Counted from the first letter of the stretch, positions 33,160 through 42,059 are shown. The stretch: 64,000 nt of DNA from Streptomyces luteogriseus (GCF_014205055.1 NZ_JACHMS010000001.1:6696001-6760000), one strand, 5' to 3'. Numbers and translations are program-made. Notes: generated by a model from the sequence alone, not told the origin.

Positions 33160-34431
33160 TCAGGCGGTCTCTCGGACGGCGCGGGCCAGCATGCTGAGGC
33201 CCTCGTCCAGCTCCTCGGGCGTGATGGTGAGGGCGGGAAGCATCTTCACGACCTCGCTCTCCGGGCCGGACGTCTCGATGAGCAGTCCGAGCTCGAAGGC
33301 GCGCTTGGCGACCTTGCCCGCGCGGGCCTTGTCGTGGAACTCCAGGCCCCACACCAGGCCGCGGCCCCGGTACTCCTTCACGTCGGCCAGGTTCTCCTCG
33401 GTGATGGAGATCAGCGCCTGCTCGACCTGCTCGCCGCGCTTGCGGGTCTGCTTCTCCATCGCGGAACCGTCGGCCCAGTAGGTCTCCAGGGTCGCGGTGG
33501 CCGTGACGAACGCGGGGTTGTTGCCGCGGAAGGTGCCGTTGTGCTCGCCCGGCTCCCAGATGTCGAGCTCGGGCTTGAACAGGCACAGCGACATGGGCAT
33601 GCCGTAGCCGCTGATCGACTTCGAGACGGTGACGATGTCCGGCACGATGCCCGCCTCCTCGAAGGAGAAGAAGGCGCCGGTACGGCCGCAGCCCATCTGG
33701 ATGTCATCGACGATCAGGAGCATGTCCTGCCGCTCGCACAGCTCGGACAGGGCGCGCAGCCACTCGGGCCGGGCCACGTTGATGCCGCCCTCGCCCTGCA
33801 CGGTCTCGACGATCACGGCGGCCGGCTTGTTGAGGCCGGAGCCCTGGTCCTCCAGCAGCCGCTCGAACCACAGGAAGTCCTCGACCGTGCCGTCGAAGTA
33901 GTTGTCGAACGGCATGGGCGTGCCGTGCACCAGCGGGATACCGGCGCCGGCGCGCTTGAAGGCGTTGCCGGTGACGGCCAGCGAGCCCAGCGACATGCCG
34001 TGGAAGGCGTTGGTGAACGACACGATCGACTCGCGCCCCTTCACCTTGCGCGCCAGCTTCAGCGCAGCCTCCACGGCGTTGGTGCCGGTCGGGCCCGGGA
34101 ACATGACCTTGTACGGCAGGTCACGCGGGCGCAGCAGCAGGTTCTGGAAGGCCTCCAGGAACGTGCGCTTGGCGGTGGTCGACATGTCGAGCCCGTGCGT
34201 GACGCCGTCCCGCTCCAGGTAGTCGATCAGCGCGCGTTTCAGGACCGGGTTGTTGTGCCCGTAGTTCAGTGACCCCGCTCCGGCGAAGAAGTCGAGGTAC
34301 TCATGGCCGTCCTCGTCGTACATGCGGCTTCCCACCGCACGGTCGAAGACGGTGGGCCAGCCGCGGCAGTAGCTGCGTACCTCGGACTCGACGGTCTCGA
34401 AGACACTCAGGTCCGGCTGGGTGATGGTCAC
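33160..34431 (-). CDS. ectB: Diaminobutyrate-2-oxoglutarate transaminase
   Basis: A 423-residue class III aminotransferase that makes L-2,4-diaminobutyrate from aspartate semialdehyde. Features are MFPGPTGTNAVEAALKLARK, FTNAFHGMSLGSLAVTGN, LLIVDDIQMGCGRTGAFFSF and the PLP Lys in VTVSKSISGYGMP. A GTG start at 34431 has GAGGAG about nine bases upstream. It is the second gene of the ect operon, 61 bp after ectA. Confidence 0.97.
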   Translation of the reverse strand: MTITQPDLSVFETVESEVRSYCRGWPTVFDRAVGSRMYDEDGHEYLDFFAGAGSLNYGHNNPVLKRALIDYLERDGVTHGLDMSTTAKRTFLEAFQNLLLRPRDLPYKVMFPGPTGTNAVEAALKLARKVKGRESIVSFTNAFHGMSLGSLAVTGNAFKRAGAGIPLVHGTPMPFDNYFDGTVEDFLWFERLLEDQGSGLNKPAAVIVETVQGEGGINVARPEWLRALSELCERQDMLLIVDDIQMGCGRTGAFFSFEEAGIVPDIVTVSKSISGYGMPMSLCLFKPELDIWEPGEHNGTFRGNNPAFVTATATLETYWADGSAMEKQTRKRGEQVEQALISITEENLADVKEYRGRGLVWGLEFHDKARAGKVAKRAFELGLLIETSGPESEVVKMLPALTITPEELDEGLSMLARAVRETA

Positions 34432-34492
34432 GAAGAATCGCTCCTCGGTGCGTGGGGGAAGTCTGCGGGAGTCGGGCGGGGCGTCAGGAAAG

Positions 34493-34999
34493 TCAGTGGG
34501 GCAGGGGGCCGATGCGGTACAGCACCTCTGCGTCGTGCGGCCCGTCGGGGAACAGGCCCGTGTCGAACAGCACCTCGCGCTCCAGCCGGGCGCCGTGACG
34601 CTCGGCGAACGACGTGAACAGGCGCTCCGAGGCGGTGTTGCCCGGAGTGATGGTGGTCTCCACCGTCGTCACCTCCAGCTCGGCAGTGGTCCGTGCGACC
34701 AGACCGTCGAGCAGCGCGGCGGCCAGTCCGCGCCCGCGGTGGGCCTCGTCCACCGCCACCTGCCAGACCAGCAGGGTGCGCGGGCTGTCCGGCCGCACGT
34801 ACCCGGTGATGAAACCCATCGGCTCGCCCTGCTCGTCGCGGGCGACGGCCGAGGTGGCGGCGAAGTCGCGGCACCACAGCAGATAGCTGTAGGACGAGTT
34901 CAGGTCGAGAACCTTCGAGTCCTTCGCCATCCGCCAGAGTGCGGCTCCGTCAGCCACCGTGGGGCGGTCGATTTGCGGATCTGCTTGTACGGCAGTCAT
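34493..34999 (-). CDS. ectA: Diaminobutyrate acetyltransferase
   Basis: A 168-residue GNAT enzyme that acetylates diaminobutyrate on the gamma-amino group, the second step to ectoine. LDLNSSYSYLLWCRDFAATS is an EctA signature, and VDEAHRGRGLAAALLDGLVA is the acetyl-CoA loop. ATG at 34999 lies directly at the end of an AT-rich upstream region and has no strong ribosome-binding site. It heads ectABCD, which Streptomyces induces under salt or heat stress. Confidence 0.96.
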   Translation of the reverse strand: MTAVQADPQIDRPTVADGAALWRMAKDSKVLDLNSSYSYLLWCRDFAATSAVARDEQGEPMGFITGYVRPDSPRTLLVWQVAVDEAHRGRGLAAALLDGLVARTTAELEVTTVETTITPGNTASERLFTSFAERHGARLEREVLFDTGLFPDGPHDAEVLYRIGPLPH

Positions 35000-35338
35000 G
35001 CGAATTGAACTTACCCAGCCAAATTCAAAATTGCATCGCCGGTCGGGGTTACATATGAGCCTCGTCTGTGTTATCGCGCGAGCGCGCGGATTCACGTATC
35101 GAGGTGGCGGAATGCCCGATATTGCCCGGTAATTACCGGGCAAAGCGGTCACAGTGTGTAACGCGTCACAGCCGTGTAACCCCCGCGAGATCTGACAGAA
35201 TTTCCCCGCCGAGTGTCCTCAAAATCTACGCGTTTAGGACCGGGAAAAACGGGCAGAAGAATAGGGCGACCTGTTCTTGGAAGAATTCTTAATTGTGTGC
35301 CAGCTTACATGTGGGATGTTCCGGATAGCACGAGGAAT
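35000..35338 (-). promoter_or_regulatory. Upstream control region of the ect operon
   Basis: A 339-bp gap with clearly lower GC than the rest of the window. It holds the ectA promoter, a dyad at 35077-35090 (CGCGCGAGCGCGCG) and a perfect 22-bp palindrome at 35122-35143 (half-site TTGCCCGGTAA). No gene is seen. No precise promoter hexamers are assigned. Confidence 0.65.
35122..35143. promoter_or_regulatory. 22-bp perfect palindrome upstream of ectA
   Basis: Half-site TTGCCCGGTAA followed immediately by its exact complement, 122 bp upstream of the ectA start. The TAATTA centre and GC flanks look like a dimeric repressor or activator site. The regulator is unknown. Confidence 0.6.
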
Positions 35339-35875
35339 TCAAGCCCCGGTCACTCCGTCGATGCGTTCCCGCAGGAGATCGGCGTGACCGTTGTGCCGTG
35401 CGTACTCCTCGATCATGTGGATGAGGACCCAGCGCAGGCTGACCTCCATGCCGGGCACCGGCCCCTCGGAGACCCGCCCTACGTGGTCCAGCGGCAGCCC
35501 GGCGCACAGCTCCCGCCCCCGCGCGATCTCCCGCCGCCAGATCCCGAGTGCCTCGTCGAGCCCCCGCGCCGGGTCCAGCGCGTAGCCGGTCGCGTCCTCG
35601 AACACCGGCGGTACGGCGAGCCCGCCGGCCACCCGCTGGAACCAGTTCCGCTCGACCTCGGCGAGGTGCTGCACCAGCCCGAGCAGGGTCAGCGAAGACG
35701 GCTCGGCCGCCGCGATCCGCACCTGCGCGTCGTCGAGCCCGGCGCACTTCAGCTCCAGTGTGGCCCGGTGAAAGTCCAGCCAGCTCTCGAGCATGGCCCG
35801 CTCGTCGCCCGTGAGACGCGGGACGGGGCGGCCGTCGGGCAGGACAGGGGTGTCAGCAGGTGTGTTGGCGGTCAT
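35339..35875 (-). CDS. DinB-like protein (DUF664)
   Basis: A 178-residue four-helix-bundle protein: LTGDERAMLESWLDFHRATL, SLTLLGLVQHLAEVERNWFQ and LRWVLIHMIEEYARHNGHAD carry the conserved His residues (LVQHLAEVE, HMIEEYARHNGH) that bind a metal in DinB/mycothiol-transferase-type proteins. A thiol-transfer role is possible, but the substrate is unknown. ATG at 35875 lacks a clear ribosome site; a start 15 codons upstream is possible. Confidence 0.87.
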   Translation of the reverse strand: MTANTPADTPVLPDGRPVPRLTGDERAMLESWLDFHRATLELKCAGLDDAQVRIAAAEPSSLTLLGLVQHLAEVERNWFQRVAGGLAVPPVFEDATGYALDPARGLDEALGIWRREIARGRELCAGLPLDHVGRVSEGPVPGMEVSLRWVLIHMIEEYARHNGHADLLRERIDGVTGA

Positions 35876-35932
35876 ACGGGGAGCATGGCACGGGGCACTG
35901 ACACCGGTGCCCCGGTTCACGACAGCCGACGA

Positions 35933-37054
35933 CTACCGCCACGCCCCCTCGACGGCCCGCAGCGCCGCCTCCACATCCACCGGAAGCCCCTGCTCGGAGA
36001 GCGCCGCGCCCAGCGCCGCCAGACTGGCCCGCACCGCCCCCGGCGTCGCGTCCGCGCCGTAGTGGTTGACCCGGATCATCTCCTTGGCCAGCGCACCGCC
36101 GCCCGCGGCCAGCGGCACCGCCGGATCCGCCTCCAGCGCCCGCCGGACCAGCTCCGACGCCACCACCTCGGACGGCGCCCGCAGTGTCGTGGCCACCGGT
36201 GCCGCGTCCCGCGCCTCGTACACGTACGGCTCCAGCCCGCCGCCGAGCGCCACCGCCCCGGCCCGGGTCGCCGCGGCGGCGGACGCGTGCCGGGCCATCA
36301 CCGCGTCGAGACCGGTCGCTTCGATCCGCTCCACACACGCCTCCAGCGCCAGCATCTCCAGCTGCGCCGGCGCGTGCAGCAGTGCCTTGCGGCCACCGTC
36401 GATCCACCGCTCCTTCCAGTCGAGGAGCGACAGGTACGACCGTCGCGGCGCCTTCGGGTTGGCCGCCATCCGCGCCCAGGCCCGGTCGCTCACCGACACC
36501 GCCGACACCCCGGCCGGACCGCCCATCGCCTTCTGCGCCCCGATCACGCACAGGTCCACGCCCCACGCGTCCGGCAGCACCGGCTCGGCCCCGATCGACG
36601 CCACCGCGTCCAGGTAGAACAGCGCCCCGTGCGCCCGCACCACCTCGCCGATCTCCGCGACCGGGTTGGTGTTGCCGGTCGCCGCCTCCGCGTGCACCAG
36701 CGACACGAAGTCGATCTCCGGGTGCTCGGCGAAGGCCTGCCGGATCTCCTCGGCCGTGACCGCCGTGTGGAAGGGCACCGCCAGGTCCATCACCGTGGCA
36801 CCGCAGTCCCGCAGCCAGTCGCCGAAGGTCTGTCCGTACGGCCCCGTGACGACGTTCAGCGCCGTCGTGCCCGGACCGGCCGCGGCGCGGATCGCGCCCT
36901 CCAGCGGCAGCAGCGCCTCGCCCTGCATGATCACGACGTCCTGCCCGGTGCTCAGCAGCCGCGCCACGCGGTCCTCGATCGCGGCGAAGCGGTCCGCGCC
37001 GAGCGGGGACAGGTCCAGAAACGGATGCGTCACGGCAAAGCTCTCTTCACTCAC
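35933..37054 (-). CDS. Class V aminotransferase (serine-pyruvate/alanine-glyoxylate type)
   Basis: A 373-residue PLP enzyme: HAEAATGNTNPVAEIGEVVR, LFYLDAVASIGAEPV and the Schiff-base Lys in VIGAQKAMGGPAGVS mark the alanine-glyoxylate aminotransferase group. Likely donor/acceptor pairs are Ala or Ser with glyoxylate or pyruvate; not decided by sequence. It is divergent from the amidohydrolase gene, and the 113-bp region between them must hold both promoters. Confidence 0.88.
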   Translation of the reverse strand: MSEESFAVTHPFLDLSPLGADRFAAIEDRVARLLSTGQDVVIMQGEALLPLEGAIRAAAGPGTTALNVVTGPYGQTFGDWLRDCGATVMDLAVPFHTAVTAEEIRQAFAEHPEIDFVSLVHAEAATGNTNPVAEIGEVVRAHGALFYLDAVASIGAEPVLPDAWGVDLCVIGAQKAMGGPAGVSAVSVSDRAWARMAANPKAPRRSYLSLLDWKERWIDGGRKALLHAPAQLEMLALEACVERIEATGLDAVMARHASAAAATRAGAVALGGGLEPYVYEARDAAPVATTLRAPSEVVASELVRRALEADPAVPLAAGGGALAKEMIRVNHYGADATPGAVRASLAALGAALSEQGLPVDVEAALRAVEGAWR

Positions 37055-37167
37055 AGCAGGTTCGATCGCATCGAGGGTAACCGGCGGCCCTCATCCCCCT
37101 GCGCGCCGAGTCCCGCGCACACCGGCCCCCTTCGAGGCCCGGCCGCCCGCTCACTAAGGTGCGGTGC

Positions 37168-38259
37168 ATGAGCGATCGCACGGTGCTGCACGTGAAGGGA
37201 CGGGTGCTCGTCGGGCCCGAGGACGTCCGGGACGAGCTGTGGGTGGTCGACGGCCGCGTCTCCTACGACCGTCCCGCCGGCGCCCGCGACATCCGCACGG
37301 TCGTCGGCTGGGCCCTGCCCGGCCTCGTCGACGCGCACTGCCACGTCGGACTCGACCGGCACGGCCCGGTCCCCGAGGACGTCGCCGAGAAGCAGGCCCT
37401 GACCGACCGGGACGCGGGCACGCTGCTCATCCGCGACGCCGGCTCACCCTCCGACACCCGCTGGATCGACGACCGCGAGGACCTGCCGAAGATCATCCGT
37501 GCCGGGCGGCACATCGCCCGCACCCGCCGCTACATCCGCAACTACGCCTGGGAGATCGAGCCGGAGGACCTGGTCGCCTACGTCGGCCAGGAGGCCCGGC
37601 GCGGCGACGGCTGGGTCAAGCTGGTCGGCGACTGGATCGACCGCGACCTCGGCGACCTGTCGGCCTGCTGGCCCCGCGAGGCCGTCGAGGCGGCGATCGC
37701 CGAGGCCCACCGCCTGGGCGCCCGCGTGACCGCGCACTGCTTCTCCGAGGACTCCCTGCGGGACCTCGTCGAGGCGGGCATCGACTGCATCGAACACGCG
37801 ACGGGCCTGACCGAGGACCTCGTCCCGCTGTTCGCCGAGCGGGGCGTCGCCATCGTTCCGACCCTGGTCAACATCGCCACCTTCCCGCAGCTCGCGGACG
37901 GCGGCGAGAGCAAGTTCCCCCGCTGGTCGGCCCATATGCGCCGGCTCCACGAACGCCGCTACGACACCGTGCGGAACGCCTACGACGCCGGTATCCCCGT
38001 CTTCGTCGGCACCGACGCCGGCGGCGGCCTCGCCCACGGTCTGGCCGGCGCCGAGGTCGGCGAACTCGTCACCGCCGGCATCCCGCCCGTCGAGGCACTC
38101 GCGGCGGGCACCTGGACGGCCCGCGCCTGGCTCGGCCGTCCCGGCCTGGACGAGGGCGCCCCGGCCGACCTGGTCGTCTACGACGAGGACCCGCGGGCCG
38201 ACGTACGGGTGCTGACCTCGCCGCGCCGGGTGGTGCTGAACGGACGTGTGGTCGGCTGA
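37168..38259 (+). CDS. Amidohydrolase-family protein
   Basis: A 363-residue TIM-barrel metal hydrolase. Metal ligands are seen in VDAHCHVGLD (HxH), VTAHCFSED, CIEHATGL and GTDAGGGLAHG (Asp). It resembles imidazolonepropionase-like amidohydrolases that open cyclic amides or cleave peptides; substrate unknown. ATG at 37168 is preceded by AAGGTG. The degenerate 23-bp repeats begin at its stop codon. Confidence 0.9.
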   Translation: MSDRTVLHVKGRVLVGPEDVRDELWVVDGRVSYDRPAGARDIRTVVGWALPGLVDAHCHVGLDRHGPVPEDVAEKQALTDRDAGTLLIRDAGSPSDTRWIDDREDLPKIIRAGRHIARTRRYIRNYAWEIEPEDLVAYVGQEARRGDGWVKLVGDWIDRDLGDLSACWPREAVEAAIAEAHRLGARVTAHCFSEDSLRDLVEAGIDCIEHATGLTEDLVPLFAERGVAIVPTLVNIATFPQLADGGESKFPRWSAHMRRLHERRYDTVRNAYDAGIPVFVGTDAGGGLAHGLAGAEVGELVTAGIPPVEALAAGTWTARAWLGRPGLDEGAPADLVVYDEDPRADVRVLTSPRRVVLNGRVVG

Positions 38260-38418
38260 CCGCGAGGGCGACGGCGGGACGACCGTGAGGGCGACGGCGG
38301 GACGACCGTGAGGGTGGTGGCCGGGCGACCGTGAGGGTGATGGCCGGGCTACCGCGAGGGTGAGGCCGGGCAACCCGGGACGGTGGGGCCGGGCAACCCG
38401 GGAGGGTGGCGGCGGGGA
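38258..38418. repeat. Degenerate 23-bp tandem repeat, seven units
   Basis: Seven head-to-tail units of exactly 23 bp, the first starting at the amidohydrolase stop codon region. Units 1-4 share GACC(G/C)(C/T)GAGGG and end GGGAC or CGGGC. Units 5-7 drift to ACCCGGGA...GGCCGGGCA forms. The period does not fit a codon repeat. The rest of the 38260-38554 gap holds no gene; the LAETG gene's GGAG site is at its end. Confidence 0.85.
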
Positions 38419-38554
38419 ACGCCTGTGCCGGGAGATTCGAATGGATCCGCGGTATCGCCACGTTGGAGTGAAGCGGCGTCGGATCGCTGACGCCGTGCGC
38501 GCGGTGCGGCGATTCTGTCCGGGTCCCGAGCCTGTCTCTCCTGGAGTCCCCACC

Positions 38555-39466
38555 GTGAACAGCCCTTCCTTCCGCATGCCCGCACGCCGGCTGGCGACCG
38601 TCGCGACCGTCACGGCCCTCGCCGCCGGGCCCCTGGCACTGACCGGCGTGAGCTCGGCGCACGCCACCGGCGACCACGGCCGCGCGAGCGCCGTCGTCCT
38701 GCGCACCGGCCTGGACGTCTCCCTGCTGAACAAGTCGGTGAACGTCCCCCTCACCGTCTCCCTCAACGACGTCCGGGCCCCGCGCAGCGCCGAGAAGACC
38801 ACGCTGACGGCCACCCTCGACGCGGTGGACGGCGGTCGGCCGTTCAGCGTGCTGGGCGCGGAGGTGGCCGAGGCGAGAGCGACGGCGACCGCCACGAAGG
38901 CCGAGGGCAGCGCCACCCTGGCCCACGCCCGCCTCCATGTCCCCGGACTGCCGCTGCTGTCGCTGATCGAGGTCGAGCAGGTCACGGCCAGGGCCACCTG
39001 CGAGGTGGGGAAGAAGACGTTCGCCACGACCGGCGTGCCCGGCTCGGTGACCGTGCTCGGAAAGCGCGTGGCCCTGTCCGCCGACGGCCCGACGGACGTC
39101 GAGGTGCCGGGCGTCGGCGAGGTGCGCCTGGACCTCTCCAGCACCCGGACCACGGCCCGTACGGCCGCCGCCACCGCCCTCGAACTCAAGGTGTCCGTCA
39201 ACCCGTTGAAGCTGAACGTCGCGGAGGTCGACGGCACGGTCACCCTGGCCGAGGCGACCTGCAAGACCCCGCAGCCCGAGTCCGCCGCACAGCCCCCGGC
39301 CGAGCAGGCCACCCCACCCGCCGACGTGAAGCCGCAGGGAGAACCCGCGGAGGCGGACCTGGCCGAGACGGGCGGCAGTTCGACCACGCCGTACCTCATG
39401 GGCGCCGCCCTCGCCCTGCTCGCGGCGGGCGGCGGAGCGGTGGCCCTGGCCCGCCGCCGCGGCTGA
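38555..39466 (+). CDS. LAETG-motif sortase-anchored surface protein
   Basis: A 303-residue secreted protein. The Sec leader (RLATVATVTALAAGPLALTG, SAHA) precedes an all-beta region with four Cys-free repeats of ~60 residues, a Pro/Gln-rich linker (about 245-265), then LAETG, a hydrophobic helix and RRRG, which is the wall-sorting signal used by class E sortases in Streptomyces. From memory it matches the SCO1860-type family. GTG at 38555 follows GGAG at eight bases. Binding partner unknown. Its stop lies within a terminator hairpin shared with the convergent cobC gene. Confidence 0.9.
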   Translation: MNSPSFRMPARRLATVATVTALAAGPLALTGVSSAHATGDHGRASAVVLRTGLDVSLLNKSVNVPLTVSLNDVRAPRSAEKTTLTATLDAVDGGRPFSVLGAEVAEARATATATKAEGSATLAHARLHVPGLPLLSLIEVEQVTARATCEVGKKTFATTGVPGSVTVLGKRVALSADGPTDVEVPGVGEVRLDLSSTRTTARTAAATALELKVSVNPLKLNVAEVDGTVTLAEATCKTPQPESAAQPPAEQATPPADVKPQGEPAEADLAETGGSSTTPYLMGAALALLAAGGGAVALARRRG

Positions 39467-39478
39467 TCCGCGGCGGCG
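39452..39478. terminator. Bidirectional terminator between the LAETG gene and cobC
   Basis: An 11-bp GC stem (CGCCGCCGCGG-type arm and its complement) with a five-base loop CTGAT that contains the TGA stop of the surface-protein gene. The convergent cobC stop is 29 bases further on. Confidence 0.65.
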
Positions 39479-39506
39479 CCGGTCGGGCACCTCGACGGGT
39501 GGGGAG

Positions 39507-40562
39507 TCAGTCCGTCAGAGCCCGTTCCAGGGCGTGCAGGAACCCGTCCGTCGTCCTGCGGTCCCGGACCGCCAGCCGGAGCCACTCCTCGTCCAGCCCG
39601 GGGAACGTGTCCCCGCGGCGCACGGCGTAGCCGAGGTCGCGCAGGCGCCGGCGGACGGCGGACGCCCCCGGCAGGCGGAGCAGGACGAACGGGCCCTGCG
39701 CGGGACCGGCCACCCGCAGCCCGGCCGGGGCGAATCGGTCGAGGCCGGCCAGCAGATGGGCGCGGTCCGCGGCGACGCGGTGCGCCACGTGGGCCGCCTC
39801 CGCCACCGCCCGCGGGCCCACGCACGCCTCGGCCGCGGCCAGGGCCGGGGTCGACACCGGCCACAGCGGCTGCGCCCGCTGGAGGTCCTCGATCGTCTCG
39901 GGCGCCGCCAGCACGTAGCCGATCCGCAGCCCGGCCAGCCCCCAGGTCTTGGTCAGGCTGCGCAGCACCACGAGCCCCGGCACGTCGACGCGGCCCGCCA
40001 GGGCCTCGCTCTCGCCCGGCACCGCGTCCATGAACGCCTCGTCGACCACCAGCGTCCGCCCCGGCCGGGCGACTCCGGCGAGCGCGTCCGCCGGGTGCAG
40101 CACCGACGTCGGGTTCGTCGGGTTGCCGATCACCACCAGGTCCGCGTCCTCGGGCACGGCCGCAGGGTCCAGCCGGAAGCCGTCCTCCTCCCGCAGCAGC
40201 ACCCGGCCGACCGGGTGCCCCGCGTCCCGCAGTGCCGCCTCCGGCTCCGTGAACTGAGGGTGCACGACGACCGGCCGTCGCACCTTCAGCGCCCGTGCCA
40301 GCAGCACGAACGCCTCCGCCGCGCCCGCCGTCAGCAGCACCCGCTCCACCGGGAGCCCGTGCCGCGCGGCCACCGCCGCCCGCGCGGCCCGCCCGTCCGG
40401 GTAGGCCGCGAGCCCGCCGAGCGAGGCGGCGATGTGTTCCCGCAGCCAGAGCGGCGGCGTGTCCGCGCGGACGTTCACGGCCAGGTCGACGAGCGAACCG
40501 CCGTCGTCCCGGACCTCCGCGTCCCCGTGGTGACGCAGATCGTGCCCGCTCTCAGTGCGCAT
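39507..40562 (-). CDS. cobC: CobC-like PLP enzyme (threonine-phosphate decarboxylase type)
   Basis: A 351-residue class I/II aminotransferase-fold protein: SLVDLAVNVRADTPPLWLRE, VLLTAGAAEAFVLLARAL, VIGNPTNPTSVLHP and the PLP Lys in LRSLTKTWGLAGLRIGY. Members make aminopropanol phosphate for the nucleotide loop of cobalamin. It is the last gene of the cluster and overlaps cbiX by 11 bp. A GTG at 40574 would add four residues. Confidence 0.85.
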   Translation of the reverse strand: MRTESGHDLRHHGDAEVRDDGGSLVDLAVNVRADTPPLWLREHIAASLGGLAAYPDGRAARAAVAARHGLPVERVLLTAGAAEAFVLLARALKVRRPVVVHPQFTEPEAALRDAGHPVGRVLLREEDGFRLDPAAVPEDADLVVIGNPTNPTSVLHPADALAGVARPGRTLVVDEAFMDAVPGESEALAGRVDVPGLVVLRSLTKTWGLAGLRIGYVLAAPETIEDLQRAQPLWPVSTPALAAAEACVGPRAVAEAAHVAHRVAADRAHLLAGLDRFAPAGLRVAGPAQGPFVLLRLPGASAVRRRLRDLGYAVRRGDTFPGLDEEWLRLAVRDRRTTDGFLHALERALTD

Positions 40563-41475
40563 GCGAGTGAGCACCGTGGTGGTGCCCGTGACCGTGGTGG
40601 TGGTCGTCGTCGTCCGGGTGGAAATGCGGCTGCTGCGGCATGCCCACCTTGTCCTCGAAGCCCGGCAGCGCGATGCGGTACACGCAGGAGTCGCAGTTCA
40701 TCCGCAGGTCACCCTTGACGGCCTCCTCGTAGCGCTCCCACACCAGGTCCAGCAGCTCCGGCTCCGGCCCGATGACGTCGGCCGACAGCACCTCGACCTC
40801 CGGGTGAGCGGCCGCCCAGCCCTCTGTCTGGTGCCGGACCCGGTCCGGCAGGATGCCCGTGAACAGGAAGTAGGGCAGGACGACGATCCGTCGCGCGCCC
40901 AGCCGCACACAGCGGTCGAGCCCGCTCGGCACGTCCGGCGCCGCCAGCGACACGAACGCCGTCTCGACGCCCGCGTACCCGCGTCCCTCCCACAGCAGCC
41001 GGGCCGCCTTGTGCACCTCGGCGTTGGCGTCCGGGTCCGTGGAGCCGCGACCGACCAGCAGGACCGTCACGTCGGCCCGGTCGCCGGGCGTGCGGCCCGC
41101 CGACCCCAGGGCCTCGTCCAGCCGCCGCTCCAGCACGTTCAGCAGCGCCGGGTGCGGGCCCAGCGGACGCCCGTACGTGTACGAGATGCCCGGGTGCCGC
41201 TCCTTCTCGCGGGCCAGGGCCGCCGGGATGTCGCCCTTGGCGTGCCCGGCGGACACCAGCATCAGCGGGACGGCGGCGAACCGCCGCACGCCCTGCTCGA
41301 CCAGCTCGGTGACGGCCTCGCCCAGCGGCGGCGGGGACAGTTCGATGAAGCCGCCCGCGACGGGCAGTTCGGGGTGCCGGGCCCCCAGCTGCCGTACGAA
41401 GTCGCGGAACGCCTCGGCTCCGGCGTCGTCCCGGGTGCCGTGGCCGGCGATGAGCAGGGCGGGCGGGGTGGTCAC
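40552..41475 (-). CDS. cbiX: Sirohydrochlorin cobaltochelatase with metal-binding tail
   Basis: A 307-residue long-form CbiX. Two chelatase half-domains are seen, with LLIAGHGTRDDAGAEAF and MLVSAGHAKGDIPAALA (metal-site His), and VVLPYFLFTGILPDRV in the second half. The C-terminus has MNCDSC, matching the MxCxxC that holds an Fe-S cluster in long CbiX proteins, then an Asp/His-rich tail (last ~22 residues, with DDDDHHHGHGHHHG) that could store Co2+. It inserts cobalt early, as in the anaerobic route. GTG start at 41475 overlaps the cobH stop. Confidence 0.92.
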   Translation of the reverse strand: MTTPPALLIAGHGTRDDAGAEAFRDFVRQLGARHPELPVAGGFIELSPPPLGEAVTELVEQGVRRFAAVPLMLVSAGHAKGDIPAALAREKERHPGISYTYGRPLGPHPALLNVLERRLDEALGSAGRTPGDRADVTVLLVGRGSTDPDANAEVHKAARLLWEGRGYAGVETAFVSLAAPDVPSGLDRCVRLGARRIVVLPYFLFTGILPDRVRHQTEGWAAAHPEVEVLSADVIGPEPELLDLVWERYEEAVKGDLRMNCDSCVYRIALPGFEDKVGMPQQPHFHPDDDDHHHGHGHHHGAHSHAH

Positions 41476-42059
41476 AGTTTCTCCTCGGCGGAAGTGGGGT
41501 GGTACAGCAGGGCGTTGAGCGCGGCGGCGGCGACCGCCGACCCGCCCTTCTCGGACACGTTGCTCACGGCGGGCAGTCCGCTCTCGCGCAGCGCGGCCTT
41601 CGATTCCACGGCTCCGACGAAACCGACGGGCAGCCCGATGACGAGTGCGGGGTCGGCGTCGAGCGTCAGCAGTTCCTCCAGCGCGGTCGGCGCGTTGCCG
41701 ATCACCCAGAGGGCGCCGGGGCCGACCTGCTCGTGGGCGAGCCGGATGGCGTGCGCGGAACGGGTCAGACCGGGACCGGACTCGGCGTCCTTCAGACGGC
41801 AGACGGTCTCGCGCCGGGTGATGCCGGCGCCGACCATCGCCACGTCCACGACGACGGGCGCCCCGGCGTGCAGCGCCGCGTGCGCCTTCTCCAGGTCGGC
41901 CTCGTCCATGACGAGGTCGCCGGCGTAGTCGAGGTCGGCGGCGGAGTGGACGACCCGCTCCACGACCGCCCGGGTCAGCGGCGGGAAGTGCGAGGTGTCC
42001 AGCCGGGCGCGCATGCGCCGGTAGGACTCCACCTCGATGGGATGAACGACACGGTTCAC
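41472..42059 (-). CDS. cobH: Precorrin-8X methylmutase
   Basis: A 195-residue protein: HPIEVESYRRMRARLDTSHF, VVDVAMVGAGITRRETVC (active-site His replaced region and Arg) and ALVIGLPVGFVGAVESKAAL are CobH/CbiC signatures. It moves a methyl group from C11 to C12 to form hydrogenobyrinic acid. GTG at 42059 overlaps the stop of the cbiG-cobJ gene (GTGA). Confidence 0.95.
   Translation of the reverse strand: MNRVVHPIEVESYRRMRARLDTSHFPPLTRAVVERVVHSAADLDYAGDLVMDEADLEKAHAALHAGAPVVVDVAMVGAGITRRETVCRLKDAESGPGLTRSAHAIRLAHEQVGPGALWVIGNAPTALEELLTLDADPALVIGLPVGFVGAVESKAALRESGLPAVSNVSEKGGSAVAAAALNALLYHPTSAEEKL

Noticed and set aside
38258..38418. Possible CRISPR array
   Set aside because: 23-bp units are head to tail without spacers and no cas genes are near.
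37444..39864. An 806-codon open frame on the minus strand
   Set aside because: It crosses the amidohydrolase, repeat and surface-protein genes in antisense and is low-complexity Arg/Pro/Gly sequence; a shadow frame.
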